The notes under the pieces: model-generated
What the model was told of the DNA's origin: nothing
Databases searched by the model: none
The model's input: the letters and a program-made list of their open reading frames with translations, nothing else
Made by a program: the position numbers and the translations under genes
Source: an uncultured Lachnobacterium sp.
GTDB lineage: Bacteria; Bacillota; Clostridia; Lachnospirales; Lachnospiraceae
Assembly: GCA_900549895.1 (NCBI GenBank)
Contig: URQG01000126.1
Coordinates: forward strand, 1 to 6,050
Length of the DNA: 6,050 nt
Direction: 5' to 3'
Part shown: in pieces, positions 1 through 6,050 of the stretch
Layout of the letters: each line of letters starts with the position of its first letter
Numbering within the stretch: the stretch's first letter is position 1

Positions 1-830
1 CGCTTATCGCAAACCCTATCAGCTTCTTACTCGGAGCTGCAGCACAGTTTGGTATCTTTAGTGCGTACTTCCTTGCAATCCTTCTCGGATTTAATGACAA
101 GGCCGCTGCTGCTGTATCCATCATTGGTGGTGCGGATGGCCCGACTTCCATCTTCCTTGCGGGTAAGCTTGGACAGACCGGTCTGATGGGACCGATTGCT
201 GTGGCTGCATATTCTTATATGGCTTTGGTACCGATTATCCAGCCACCTATTATGAAGCTTTTTACAACGAAGAAGGAACGTGCGATCAAGATGCAGAATC
301 TTCGTCCGGTCAGCAAGCTGGAGAAGATCCTCTTCCCAATCGTCGTTACCGTTGTTGTCTGCGTACTTCTCCCAACGACAGCACCGCTTGTCGGTATGCT
401 GATGCTTGGTAACCTCTTCCGTGAGTCTGGCGTGGTTCGTCAGCTGCAGGAGACTGCAAGTAACGCACTTATGTACATCGTAGTTATTTTACTTGGTACT
501 TCTGTCGGAGCGACAACAAGTGCTGAGGCATTCCTGAATGTAAGTACCCTCAAGATCGTAGTATTAGGTCTTGTAGCATTCATGGTTGGTACCGCTGCCG
601 GAGTTTTATTTGGTAAGTTACTCTGCTGGATCACAAAGGGCAAGATCAATCCTCTGATTGGTTCCGCCGGTGTATCAGCGGTTCCTATGGCAGCCCGTGT
701 ATCACAGAAGGTTGGTGCAGAGGAAGATCCGACCAACTTCCTGCTCATGCATGCGATGGGTCCAAACGTTGCCGGAGTTATCGGTACTGCAGTAGCTGCA
801 GGATGCTTTATGGCAATCTTTGGAATTTAG
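1..830 (+). CDS. oadB: Sodium-translocating decarboxylase beta subunit (oxaloacetate decarboxylase type), 5' truncated by the window
   Basis: This is the integral membrane subunit of a biotin-dependent Na+ pump. It decarboxylates carboxybiotin and couples this to Na+ export. The reading frame is open from base 3 and gives 275 residues to the TAG at 828-830. The ATG at 186 is internal, because the conserved GGADGPT motif lies upstream of it, with its Asp at 135-137. That Asp corresponds to the essential D203 of Klebsiella OadB. Further on, the NPLIG..GVSAVPMAAR segment (about 648-698) keeps the equivalents of N373, G377, S382 and R389, and the Asp-to-Ser spacing (180 residues) nearly matches Klebsiella (179). 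Hydrophobic segments fall near fragment residues 3-30, 62-83, 109-133, 156-171, 183-209 and 253-275. Roughly 100-160 N-terminal residues are missing. The alpha subunit follows 25 bases downstream. Glutaconyl-CoA or methylmalonyl-CoA decarboxylase beta subunits are close paralogues. The OadA-type neighbour favours oxaloacetate. Confidence 0.93.
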   Translation, partial: LIANPISFLLGAAAQFGIFSAYFLAILLGFNDKAAAAVSIIGGADGPTSIFLAGKLGQTGLMGPIAVAAYSYMALVPIIQPPIMKLFTTKKERAIKMQNLRPVSKLEKILFPIVVTVVVCVLLPTTAPLVGMLMLGNLFRESGVVRQLQETASNALMYIVVILLGTSVGATTSAEAFLNVSTLKIVVLGLVAFMVGTAAGVLFGKLLCWITKGKINPLIGSAGVSAVPMAARVSQKVGAEEDPTNFLLMHAMGPNVAGVIGTAVAAGCFMAIFGI

Positions 831-843
831 TTTGAATTGATTT

Positions 844-850
844 AGGAGGA
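844..850 (+). promoter_or_regulatory. Strong ribosome binding site of oadA
   Basis: AGGAGGA lies five bases before the ATG at 856 and is a near-perfect Shine-Dalgarno sequence. The 25-base gap after oadB holds no terminator or promoter that I can see, so the two genes should share one transcript while oadA is initiated independently at high efficiency. Confidence 0.85.
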
Positions 851-855
851 TTATC

Positions 856-2277
856 ATGTCAGAAATAAAGGCAAAGCCGGTAAAAATTACCGAGACAATC
901 TTACGTGATGCGCATCAGTCCATGATCGCCACACGTATGACGACGGAGCAGATGCTTCCAATCGTTGATAAGATGGACAAGGTTGGCTATCACGCAGTAG
1001 AGTGCTGGGGTGGAGCTACTTTCGATGCATCTCTTCGTTTCCTGAAAGAAGATCCGTGGGATCGTCTTCGTAAGTTGAGAGATGGATTCAAAAATACAAA
1101 GCTTCAGATGTTATTCCGTGGACAGAATATCTTAGGATACCGTCCATATGCAGATGATGTTGTAGAGTACTTCGTTCAGAAGTCAATCGCAAACGGAATC
1201 GATATTATTCGTATTTTCGACTGCTTAAACGATCTGCGTAACCTTCAGACTGCAGTTAATGCGTCAAACAAAGAGAAGGGACATGCACAGGTTGCATTAT
1301 GCTACACATTAGGAGATGCATACACATTAGAGTACTGGACTGAGATGGCAAAGAGAGTTGAGGACATGGGTGCCAATTCTTTATGTATCAAGGATATGGC
1401 CGGACTCTTAGTTCCGTACAAGGCTGATGAACTTGTGAAAGCATTAAAGGAAGTTGTCGATATTCCAATCGAACTTCATACACATTATACTTCAGGTGTC
1501 GCTTCCATGACATACCTTAAGGGTGTTGAGGCAGGATGCGATATCATTGATACAGCAATGTCTCCATTTGCACTTGGAACAAGCCAGCCTGCAACAGAGG
1601 TTATGGTTGAGACATTTAAGGGAACTCCGTACGATACAGGACTTGATCAGAATCTTCTCTCTGAGATTGCTGATTACTTCCGTCCGATGCGTGAGGAGGC
1701 TCTTGAGAGCGGACTTCTTAATCCGAAGGTTCTCGGTGTTAATATCAATACATTGCGTTATCAGGTACCGGGTGGTATGTTGTCAAACATGATCTCTCAG
1801 CTCAAGGAGCAGGGAGCAGAAGACAAGTACGAGGAAGTTCTCAAGGAAGTTCCAAGAGTGCGTAAGGATCTCGGTGAGCCACCACTTGTTACGCCATCAT
1901 CTCAGATCGTTGGTACACAGGCTGTATTTAATGTATTAATGGGTGAGAGATATAAAGTTGCTACACAGGAGACTAAGGGAATCCTCCAAGGAAAGTATGG
2001 TCAGACAGTTAAGCCGTTTAATCAGGAAGTTGTAGATAAGGTTCTTACTGCGGATGAGAAAGCTGCTGCAATTACCTGCCGCCCGGCTGATCTGCTCGAG
2101 CCAGAGCTTGGTAAGATTGAGGAGGAGATGAAGCAGTACAAGCAACAGGATGAAGATGTATTAACATATGCATTATTCCCACAGGTTGCTACTGAATTCT
2201 TTAAGTACCGTGAGGCTCAGCAGACGGGCGTAGATGCCAAGGCTGCTGATACGAAAAACGGAGCTTATCCTGTTTAG
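856..2277 (+). CDS. oadA: Oxaloacetate decarboxylase alpha subunit (carboxyltransferase), without a biotinyl domain
   Basis: This 473-residue cytoplasmic protein transfers the carboxyl group of oxaloacetate to biotin. It belongs to the family of transcarboxylase 5S and the pyruvate carboxylase CT domain. The N-terminal TIM-barrel motifs are all visible: RDAHQS at 17-22 with metal ligand D18, ECWGGATFD at 49-57, FRGQN at 87-91, IFDCLND at 120-126, CIKDMAG at 177-183 with K179 as the expected carbamylated lysine, and HTHYTSG at 208-214 with metal ligands H208 and H210. The conserved C-terminal PYC/OadA region follows, including YQVPGGM at 302-308 and VTPSSQIVGTQA at 345-356. The Klebsiella protein is about 595 residues and ends in a biotinyl domain with an MKM motif. 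This one stops after an Ala/Lys-rich tail and has no such motif, so biotin must sit on another protein. It follows oadB closely and is closed by a terminator. Pyruvate carboxylase subunit B is an alternative name; the adjacent oadB favours a decarboxylase. Confidence 0.94.
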   Translation: MSEIKAKPVKITETILRDAHQSMIATRMTTEQMLPIVDKMDKVGYHAVECWGGATFDASLRFLKEDPWDRLRKLRDGFKNTKLQMLFRGQNILGYRPYADDVVEYFVQKSIANGIDIIRIFDCLNDLRNLQTAVNASNKEKGHAQVALCYTLGDAYTLEYWTEMAKRVEDMGANSLCIKDMAGLLVPYKADELVKALKEVVDIPIELHTHYTSGVASMTYLKGVEAGCDIIDTAMSPFALGTSQPATEVMVETFKGTPYDTGLDQNLLSEIADYFRPMREEALESGLLNPKVLGVNINTLRYQVPGGMLSNMISQLKEQGAEDKYEEVLKEVPRVRKDLGEPPLVTPSSQIVGTQAVFNVLMGERYKVATQETKGILQGKYGQTVKPFNQEVVDKVLTADEKAAAITCRPADLLEPELGKIEEEMKQYKQQDEDVLTYALFPQVATEFFKYREAQQTGVDAKAADTKNGAYPV

Positions 2278-2290
2278 GATTCTTTGTGAT

Positions 2291-2326
2291 AAAGGTTCGC
2301 TGTCAATTTGACGGCGAACTTTTTTC
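2291..2326 (+). terminator. Intrinsic terminator of the oad operon
   Basis: An 11-bp stem pairs 2295-2305 with 2309-2319, with a single G-U wobble and a three-base ATT loop. It is followed directly by a run of six T (2320-2325). Bases 2291-2294 (AAAG) can extend the stem by pairing with the first T residues. It begins 13 bases after the oadA stop codon, so it should end the decarboxylase transcript and insulate the genes downstream. Confidence 0.92.
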
Positions 2327-2340
2327 TTGTGCAGAACTTC

Positions 2341-2368
2341 TTGCATTTATCTGTCAAAGTGCTACAAT
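2341..2368 (+). promoter_or_regulatory. Probable extended -10 promoter for the RpiR regulator
   Basis: TACAAT at 2363-2368 differs from the consensus -10 box at one base and is preceded by TG one base upstream (2360-2361), the extended -10 pattern. A weak -35 candidate, TTGCAT at 2341-2346, sits 16 bases upstream. Transcription would start near 2375, giving a leader of about 40 bases. The position just after the terminator supports it. Confidence 0.6.
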
Positions 2369-2400
2369 CAAATGCAGTGACTGTTTGTCAAAAACATGCG

Positions 2401-2408
2401 AGGAGAGG
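2401..2408 (+). promoter_or_regulatory. Ribosome binding site that sets the regulator start at 2417
   Basis: AGGAGAGG lies eight bases before the ATG at 2417. The alternative ATG at 2396 lies upstream of this sequence and has no Shine-Dalgarno sequence of its own. That longer start would translate the binding site itself into seven extra residues. Confidence 0.8.
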
Positions 2409-2416
2409 GCTTGGTT

Positions 2417-3343
2417 ATGTCAAATACCAATGATCTGTTAAATCGGATCAATAATCATTACAGTTCTATGAGCAAGGGACAGAAATTGCTTGCTACCTAT
2501 ATTACCGACAACTATGATAAGGCTGTTTTCCTTACAGCTGCAAAGATGGGGGAGACGGTTGGCGTCAGTGAATCTACGGTTGTACGTTTTGCAACATTTC
2601 TTGGATATAAAGGATATCCGGAATTCCAGAAGGCACTTGAAGAATTAGTGCGAAATAAATTAAATTCCATTCAGAGAATGGAAGTTACATATGGAAGAAT
2701 CAGTCAGTCTAAGATTCTTGAAACGGTTTTACAGTCTGATGCAGATAAGATTAAGACGACACTGGAAAAGATTGATCATAACGCGTTTGAACTGGCAGTA
2801 TCTACGATACTTGAGGCGAAAAATATTTATATTGTAGGAATTCGAAGCTGTGCTCCGCTTGCGAGCTTTCTTGCTTTTTACCTGACACTGATGTTTGACA
2901 ATGTGCATCTTCTGACTACGAACAGTTCGAGCGAATTGTTTGAACAGATGGTGCGTATCGGGCAGGACGATGTGATCGTTGGAATCAGTTTTCCGAGATA
3001 TTCCATGCGTACGCTAAAGGCGTTGGAATTCGCCAATAACCGAAGCGCAAAAGTAATTACGATTACGGACAGTGTACATTCGCCGATGAATCTGTATTCA
3101 TCCTGCAATCTGATCGCGGACAGTGATATGGCATCGATCGTTGATTCGCTTGTTGCACCGCTTAGTGTGATCAATGCGCTTGTTGTTGCGTTGTGCATGA
3201 AGAAACAGAAAGAGGTAGCGGGAACACTTACTATGCTTGAAGACATCTGGAATGAGTATCAGGTATATGAAAATGACGAGATTAATTATATTGACGATTC
3301 CATCAAGGTGCATTATGCAAAATTAGAGGATGTTGATGAATGA
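2417..3343 (+). CDS. MurR/RpiR-family transcriptional regulator (HTH plus SIS domain)
   Basis: This is a 308-residue DNA-binding regulator of the family that usually senses phosphosugars. The N-terminal RpiR-type domain covers about residues 1-77. Its helix-turn-helix is near 36-61, with the family-typical VGVSESTVVRFATFLGYKGY run at 48-67. A linker leads to a SIS (sugar isomerase) domain at about 122-262, recognisable from NIYIVGIRSCAP at 136-147 and DDVIVGISFPRYS at 184-196. The length is normal for the family (about 280-310). The charged, Asp/Glu-rich C-terminal tail (about 285-308) lies outside the recognisable domains. Its TGA shares four bases (ATGA, 3340-3343) with the start of the next gene, so it is probably translationally coupled to the flavoprotein. 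No sugar catabolic gene lies within the window, so neither the effector nor the target operon can be inferred. It may act on a distant locus or on its own promoter. Confidence 0.93.
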   Translation: MSNTNDLLNRINNHYSSMSKGQKLLATYITDNYDKAVFLTAAKMGETVGVSESTVVRFATFLGYKGYPEFQKALEELVRNKLNSIQRMEVTYGRISQSKILETVLQSDADKIKTTLEKIDHNAFELAVSTILEAKNIYIVGIRSCAPLASFLAFYLTLMFDNVHLLTTNSSSELFEQMVRIGQDDVIVGISFPRYSMRTLKALEFANNRSAKVITITDSVHSPMNLYSSCNLIADSDMASIVDSLVAPLSVINALVVALCMKKQKEVAGTLTMLEDIWNEYQVYENDEINYIDDSIKVHYAKLEDVDE

Positions 3344-4566
3344 GTAAAGTAATTGTAATCGGAGGCGGCCCGGCGGGGATGATGGCGGCTTATGCTGCTT
3401 CCTGTCAGGGGCATGCGGTAACGGTGCTTGAACAGAATGAAAAGCTTGGAAAGAAACTTTTTATTACGGGAAAAGGGCGCTGCAATATTACGAATGCAGG
3501 TGATATGGACAATCTGTTTGCCAATGTGATGAGCAATCGGAAATTTTTATACAGTGCTTTCTATACGTTTGACAATGAGCAGGTGCTTTCTTTTTTTGAA
3601 AATCAGGGCTTGCGTACGAAAGTGGAACGGGGAAACCGTGTATTTCCTTTGTCGGATCATTCTTCGGATGTGATTGCGGCATTAAGTCGTGCCCTTAAGT
3701 CGCAAAATGTGGATATACGGTTACATACGAAGGTGCAGAGCCTTCTGATCCGCGATGAGGCTGCATGCGGTGTTGTTTTGTCTGACGGGAAGACGGTTGA
3801 GGCAGATGATGTGATCGTTGCGACGGGAGGAATTTCTTATCCATCGACCGGTTCGACCGGAGACGGGTATCGTATGGCGGAAGAAAGTGGACATGCATTA
3901 GTAGAGTGTACACCTTCTTTAGTTCCGTTTGAAACAAAAGAAGACTGGGTAAAAGATTTGCAGGGTTTATCTCTTCGCAATGTGACCGTTTCCATATATC
4001 ATGGTAAAAAGAAATTATACGAGGATTTCGGAGAAATGCTTTTTACACATTTTGGTGTAAGCGGGCCTTTAGTCCTGTCGGCAAGTGGAATGATAAAGCC
4101 CGTACAGTTTAAACAGGAACTTTGTATGTATATTGATTTAAAACCTGCACTTGATGCGGAACAACTCGACAAACGGATTCTTCGTGAGTTTGATGCGGCG
4201 ATGAATAAGCAGTTGAAGAATGTGATCGGCTCTCTTATGCCGGCAAAGATGATTCCGGTTGTGATTCGGTTATCAGGAATTGATCCGGATAAAAAGGTGA
4301 ATGAAGTTTCGAGGGAAGAACGACAACATCTGGTGCAACTTCTGAAACGATTACCACTTACCATTAACGGGTTACGTGGATGGAACGAAGCAATCATTAC
4401 AAAAGGTGGAGTTTCTGTGAAAGATATCAATCCATCTACAATGGAGTCAAAAAAAGTATCGCATTTGTTTTTCTGCGGAGAGGTGTTGGATCTTGACGCT
4501 TTGACCGGTGGGTATAATTTACAGATTGCATGGTCGACCGGATATCTTGCGGGAATATCGGTATGA
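3340..4566 (+). CDS. HI0933/BaiN-family NAD(P)/FAD-dependent oxidoreductase
   Basis: This 408-residue flavoprotein, predicted to be cytoplasmic, belongs to the HI0933 (YhiN, 'aminoacetone oxidase family', BaiN) group. The N-terminal dinucleotide fold reads VIVIGGGPAGMM at 4-15, with an acidic residue (E31) ending the second strand. The family signature GKGRCNITN is at 44-52. A second FAD-contact motif, ATGGISYPSTGSTGDGY, is at 161-177. The middle domain carries GEMLFTHFGVSGP at 231-243. The C-terminal part holds TKGGVSVKDINPSTMESK (354-371) and FCGEVLDLDALTGGYNLQ (378-395), which completes the FAD site. Length and motif order are typical, with no sign of damage. Translation probably starts at the overlapping ATGA, with AGAGGA at 3325-3330 as the ribosome binding site nine bases upstream. 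The physiological substrate of most family members is unknown. I infer no bile-acid role here, because no other bai gene is visible. Confidence 0.92.
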   Translation: MSKVIVIGGGPAGMMAAYAASCQGHAVTVLEQNEKLGKKLFITGKGRCNITNAGDMDNLFANVMSNRKFLYSAFYTFDNEQVLSFFENQGLRTKVERGNRVFPLSDHSSDVIAALSRALKSQNVDIRLHTKVQSLLIRDEAACGVVLSDGKTVEADDVIVATGGISYPSTGSTGDGYRMAEESGHALVECTPSLVPFETKEDWVKDLQGLSLRNVTVSIYHGKKKLYEDFGEMLFTHFGVSGPLVLSASGMIKPVQFKQELCMYIDLKPALDAEQLDKRILREFDAAMNKQLKNVIGSLMPAKMIPVVIRLSGIDPDKKVNEVSREERQHLVQLLKRLPLTINGLRGWNEAIITKGGVSVKDINPSTMESKKVSHLFFCGEVLDLDALTGGYNLQIAWSTGYLAGISV

Positions 4567-4589
4567 CATCCGCTTTTTATTGGTGCAAT

Positions 4590-4617
4590 TTGATAGAATG
4601 ATATGTAAAATTATAAA
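4590..4617 (+). promoter_or_regulatory. Probable sigma-70-type promoter of cmk-ispH
   Basis: TTGATA (4590-4595) and TATAAA (4612-4617) each match the consensus at five of six positions and are separated by 16 bases. Transcription would begin near 4624, leaving a leader of about 47 bases before the cmk ATG. Such a start site lies after the GTG at 4620, which argues against that codon as the cmk start. The preceding gene ends only 23 bases upstream with no strong terminator, so read-through from the flavoprotein is also possible. Confidence 0.65.
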
Positions 4618-4658
4618 GAGTGGTTACAATAGAAGGTAGCTCTCACGCTTATTGGATG

Positions 4659-4664
4659 AAGGAG
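4659..4664 (+). promoter_or_regulatory. Ribosome binding site that sets the cmk start at 4671
   Basis: AAGGAG lies six bases before the ATG at 4671. The open frame extends back to a GTG at 4620, but that codon has no good binding site and would add 17 residues before the family-typical start just ahead of the P-loop. Confidence 0.85.
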
Positions 4665-4670
4665 AAAATT

Positions 4671-5333
4671 ATGGCTTATAATATTGCAATTGATGGACCG
4701 GCAGGTGCCGGAAAAAGTACAATCGCCAAGAAACTTGCAGCTGATCTCGGATATGTTTATGTAGATACCGGAGCAATGTACCGGGCAATGGCGTATTATT
4801 TTTTACAGAATGGAATTGATGCAAAAGACGAAAAAGCGATTGCAGATGCCTGTCCGAAGGTCGATGTTACCATTCAGTATGTGGACGGAGAACAGCAGGT
4901 GATCTTAAACGGAGAAAATGTAAACGGTGTGATCCGCAAGGAAGAAGTGGGAAATATGGCAAGCGCGACGAGCGTTTATCCGGTCGTCCGTACAAAGCTT
5001 GTTGATCTGCAGCGACAGCTTGCAGCCCGTGAAAATGTAATTATGGATGGAAGAGACATCGGAACGGTTGTGCTTCCGAATGCAAATGTAAAGATTTTTT
5101 TGACGGCCAGCTCGAAAGTGCGCGCACAGAGACGTTTTGATGAACTTACGGCAAAAGGTGTAGCATGTAATATTGATGAGATAGAAAAAGATATCATTGA
5201 CCGTGATTACCGTGATATGCATCGGGAAACTTCGCCTCTGAAACAGGCAGATGATGCAGTGCTTCTTGATTCGTCGAATTTGGATATCGACGGTGTGGTT
5301 GCGGCTATGAAGAAGATCATTGAAGGGGCATGA
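4671..5333 (+). CDS. cmk: Cytidylate kinase, (d)CMP kinase
   Basis: This 220-residue cytoplasmic enzyme phosphorylates CMP and dCMP to the diphosphates with ATP, feeding RNA, DNA and phospholipid synthesis. The P-loop GPAGAGKST is at 9-17, followed by the nucleotide-binding DTGAMYRA at 32-39. The conserved IRKEEVGNMAS segment is at 88-98, DGRDIGT at 126-132 and the lid-region RDYRDMHRETSPL at 178-190. KQADDAVLLDSS at 191-202 closes the family pattern. Length matches the usual 215-230 residues. The start at 4671 was chosen from the AAGGAG site and because it puts the P-loop at residue 9, as in other members. The ispH start comes one base after the cmk stop, so the two are very likely one transcriptional unit. 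The cmk-ispH order is common in Clostridia. Confidence 0.97.
   Translation: MAYNIAIDGPAGAGKSTIAKKLAADLGYVYVDTGAMYRAMAYYFLQNGIDAKDEKAIADACPKVDVTIQYVDGEQQVILNGENVNGVIRKEEVGNMASATSVYPVVRTKLVDLQRQLAARENVIMDGRDIGTVVLPNANVKIFLTASSKVRAQRRFDELTAKGVACNIDEIEKDIIDRDYRDMHRETSPLKQADDAVLLDSSNLDIDGVVAAMKKIIEGA
5323..5328 (+). promoter_or_regulatory. Ribosome binding site of ispH inside the cmk end
   Basis: AAGGGG overlaps the last cmk codons and lies six bases before the ATG at 5335. The cmk TGA (5331-5333) and the ispH ATG are separated by a single T, a layout typical of translational coupling. Confidence 0.7.
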
Positions 5334-5334
5334 T

Positions 5335-6050
5335 ATGAAGAAAGTGACCGTTGCAGAGAGTGCAGGCTTTTGCTTTGGTGTGAAGAGAGCTGTCAATATG
5401 GCATATGATGAGGCAGCTTCCGCCGGGGAGCCGGTGTACACGTACGGACCGATCATTCATAATGAAGAAGTAGTGAAAGATCTCGAAAAAAAAGGCGTTC
5501 GTGTAATCCGAAAACTGGATGAACTTGAGGGATTGCCAAAAGGAAAGATTATCATTCGTTCCCATGGAATCAGCAAGGCGGAGCATGACAGAATGCTGTC
5601 TTATGGTTTTGAAATTCTGGATGCAACCTGTCCGTTTGTTCTTAAAATTCATCGCCTTGTCAGGGAATACAGCCGTAAAGGATATACGATCGTTATCGCC
5701 GGAAATCGCGAGCATCCTGAAGTGGAAGGTATTATGGGATGGGTGGAAGGACAATCTGTCTATACGGTTCAGACAGCGGAAGATATCGATAAGATGGTAG
5801 TATCCACGGATGAAAAAATCTGTTTTGTGGCACAGACGACATTTAACTACAATAAATTTCAAGAATTAGTTGAAATTATAAAGAAAAAAGGTTATGATAT
5901 AATTGTTTTAGATACAATTTGCAATGCGACAGAAGAAAGACAGGCAGAAGCACGTACCATTGCCGGTCAATCGGAAGCGATGATCGTGATTGGGGACAAG
6001 CATAGCTCCAATACGCAGAAGCTATATGAGATATCTAAAAAAGAATGTGC
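5335..6050 (+). CDS. ispH: 4-hydroxy-3-methylbut-2-enyl diphosphate reductase (IspH/LytB), 3' truncated by the window
   Basis: This [4Fe-4S] enzyme performs the last step of the MEP pathway, reducing HMBPP to isopentenyl and dimethylallyl diphosphate. The frame is open from the ATG to the window edge, giving 238 residues. The three cluster cysteines are present: C13 in AGFCFGV, C99 in DATCPFV and C196 in DTICNAT (E. coli C12, C96, C197). Substrate residues are also kept: H42, H77 in RSHG, H127 and E129 in EHPEVEG, T168-T169 in AQTT, and S224, S225 and N226 in KHSSN. The last conserved Ser (E. coli S269) lies beyond the edge. An intact MEP enzyme suggests isoprenoids are made by this route. 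The normal enzyme is about 280-320 residues. In many Clostridia the protein continues into several S1 RNA-binding domains, and the window ends before this could be seen. Coupled to cmk by a one-base gap. Confidence 0.96.
   Translation, partial: MKKVTVAESAGFCFGVKRAVNMAYDEAASAGEPVYTYGPIIHNEEVVKDLEKKGVRVIRKLDELEGLPKGKIIIRSHGISKAEHDRMLSYGFEILDATCPFVLKIHRLVREYSRKGYTIVIAGNREHPEVEGIMGWVEGQSVYTVQTAEDIDKMVVSTDEKICFVAQTTFNYNKFQELVEIIKKKGYDIIVLDTICNATEERQAEARTIAGQSEAMIVIGDKHSSNTQKLYEISKKEC

Noticed and set aside
1523..1792. Plus-strand open frame in another phase inside oadA
   Set aside because: Lies fully inside conserved oadA coding sequence, with Leu/Arg-rich composition typical of an out-of-frame reading.
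3844..3861. Short tandem repeat of a TCGACCGG word, with another copy near 4533
   Set aside because: The tandem pair encodes the conserved STGSTG segment of the FAD site, so protein conservation explains it; the third copy is also coding and looks coincidental.
3999..4430. Minus-strand open frame of 143 codons opposite the flavoprotein
   Set aside because: Ser/Arg/Pro-rich composition and no motif; it lies entirely within a gene with continuous family motifs.
4549..4578. Possible terminator: GCGGG pairing with TCCGC ahead of five T at the end of the flavoprotein gene
   Set aside because: Only a five-pair stem including a wobble, with a loop of about 15 bases, and it overlaps the stop codon. 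Too weak to call; partial read-through into cmk remains possible.
4905..5456. Minus-strand open frame of 183 codons across the cmk-ispH junction
   Set aside because: It lies opposite two well-supported genes, has no recognisable domain, and is rich in residues expected from reverse-complement reading. Treated as a shadow.
5317..5862. Minus-strand open frame of 181 codons opposite ispH
   Set aside because: The plus strand encodes IspH with all expected active-site residues over the same bases; the antisense product shows no motif or credible start context.

Overview
The window looks like ordinary chromosome from an anaerobic Firmicute of class Clostridia, most likely a Lachnospiraceae-type gut or rumen bacterium. 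This is inferred from three things. The sodium-pump decarboxylase has split subunits. The block HI0933/BaiN-type flavoprotein, cmk, ispH is typical of that class. Ribosome binding sites are strong AGGAGG-like sequences, and A/T is favoured in the intergenic DNA. All recognisable genes lie on the plus strand and coding is nearly continuous. No stretch of 300 bases lacks a gene, and I see no mobile element, tRNA, rRNA, CRISPR array or phage gene.

Region 1 (1-2330) is the end of a sodium-translocating decarboxylase operon. It holds the 3' part of the membrane beta subunit (oadB) and, after 25 bases, the complete carboxyltransferase alpha subunit (oadA). A strong intrinsic terminator closes the operon. 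The alpha subunit carries all the metal-binding carboxyltransferase motifs but ends without a biotinyl domain, so a separate biotin carrier protein is expected, probably upstream of the window. Together the subunits would decarboxylate oxaloacetate via carboxybiotin and use the energy to export Na+.

Region 2 (2341-4566) starts with a probable extended -10 promoter. It encodes an RpiR-family regulator (HTH plus SIS sugar-phosphate domain) whose stop overlaps the start of an HI0933/BaiN-family FAD protein by four bases. The two are probably co-transcribed and translationally coupled. The regulator's ligand and the flavoprotein's substrate cannot be read from sequence.

Region 3 (4590-6050) has its own good sigma-70-type promoter, then cytidylate kinase (cmk) and, one base after its stop, the 5' part of ispH, the last enzyme of the MEP isoprenoid pathway. 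ispH runs off the window with every catalytic residue visible so far intact. In many Clostridia this gene continues into ribosomal protein S1 domains, which cannot be seen here.

Two long open frames start too early. The regulator most likely starts at 2417 rather than 2396, and cmk at 4671 rather than at a GTG at 4620. I did not find a convincing undescribed system. The findings below are modest points about domain splitting, gene coupling, a possible operator and naming risk.
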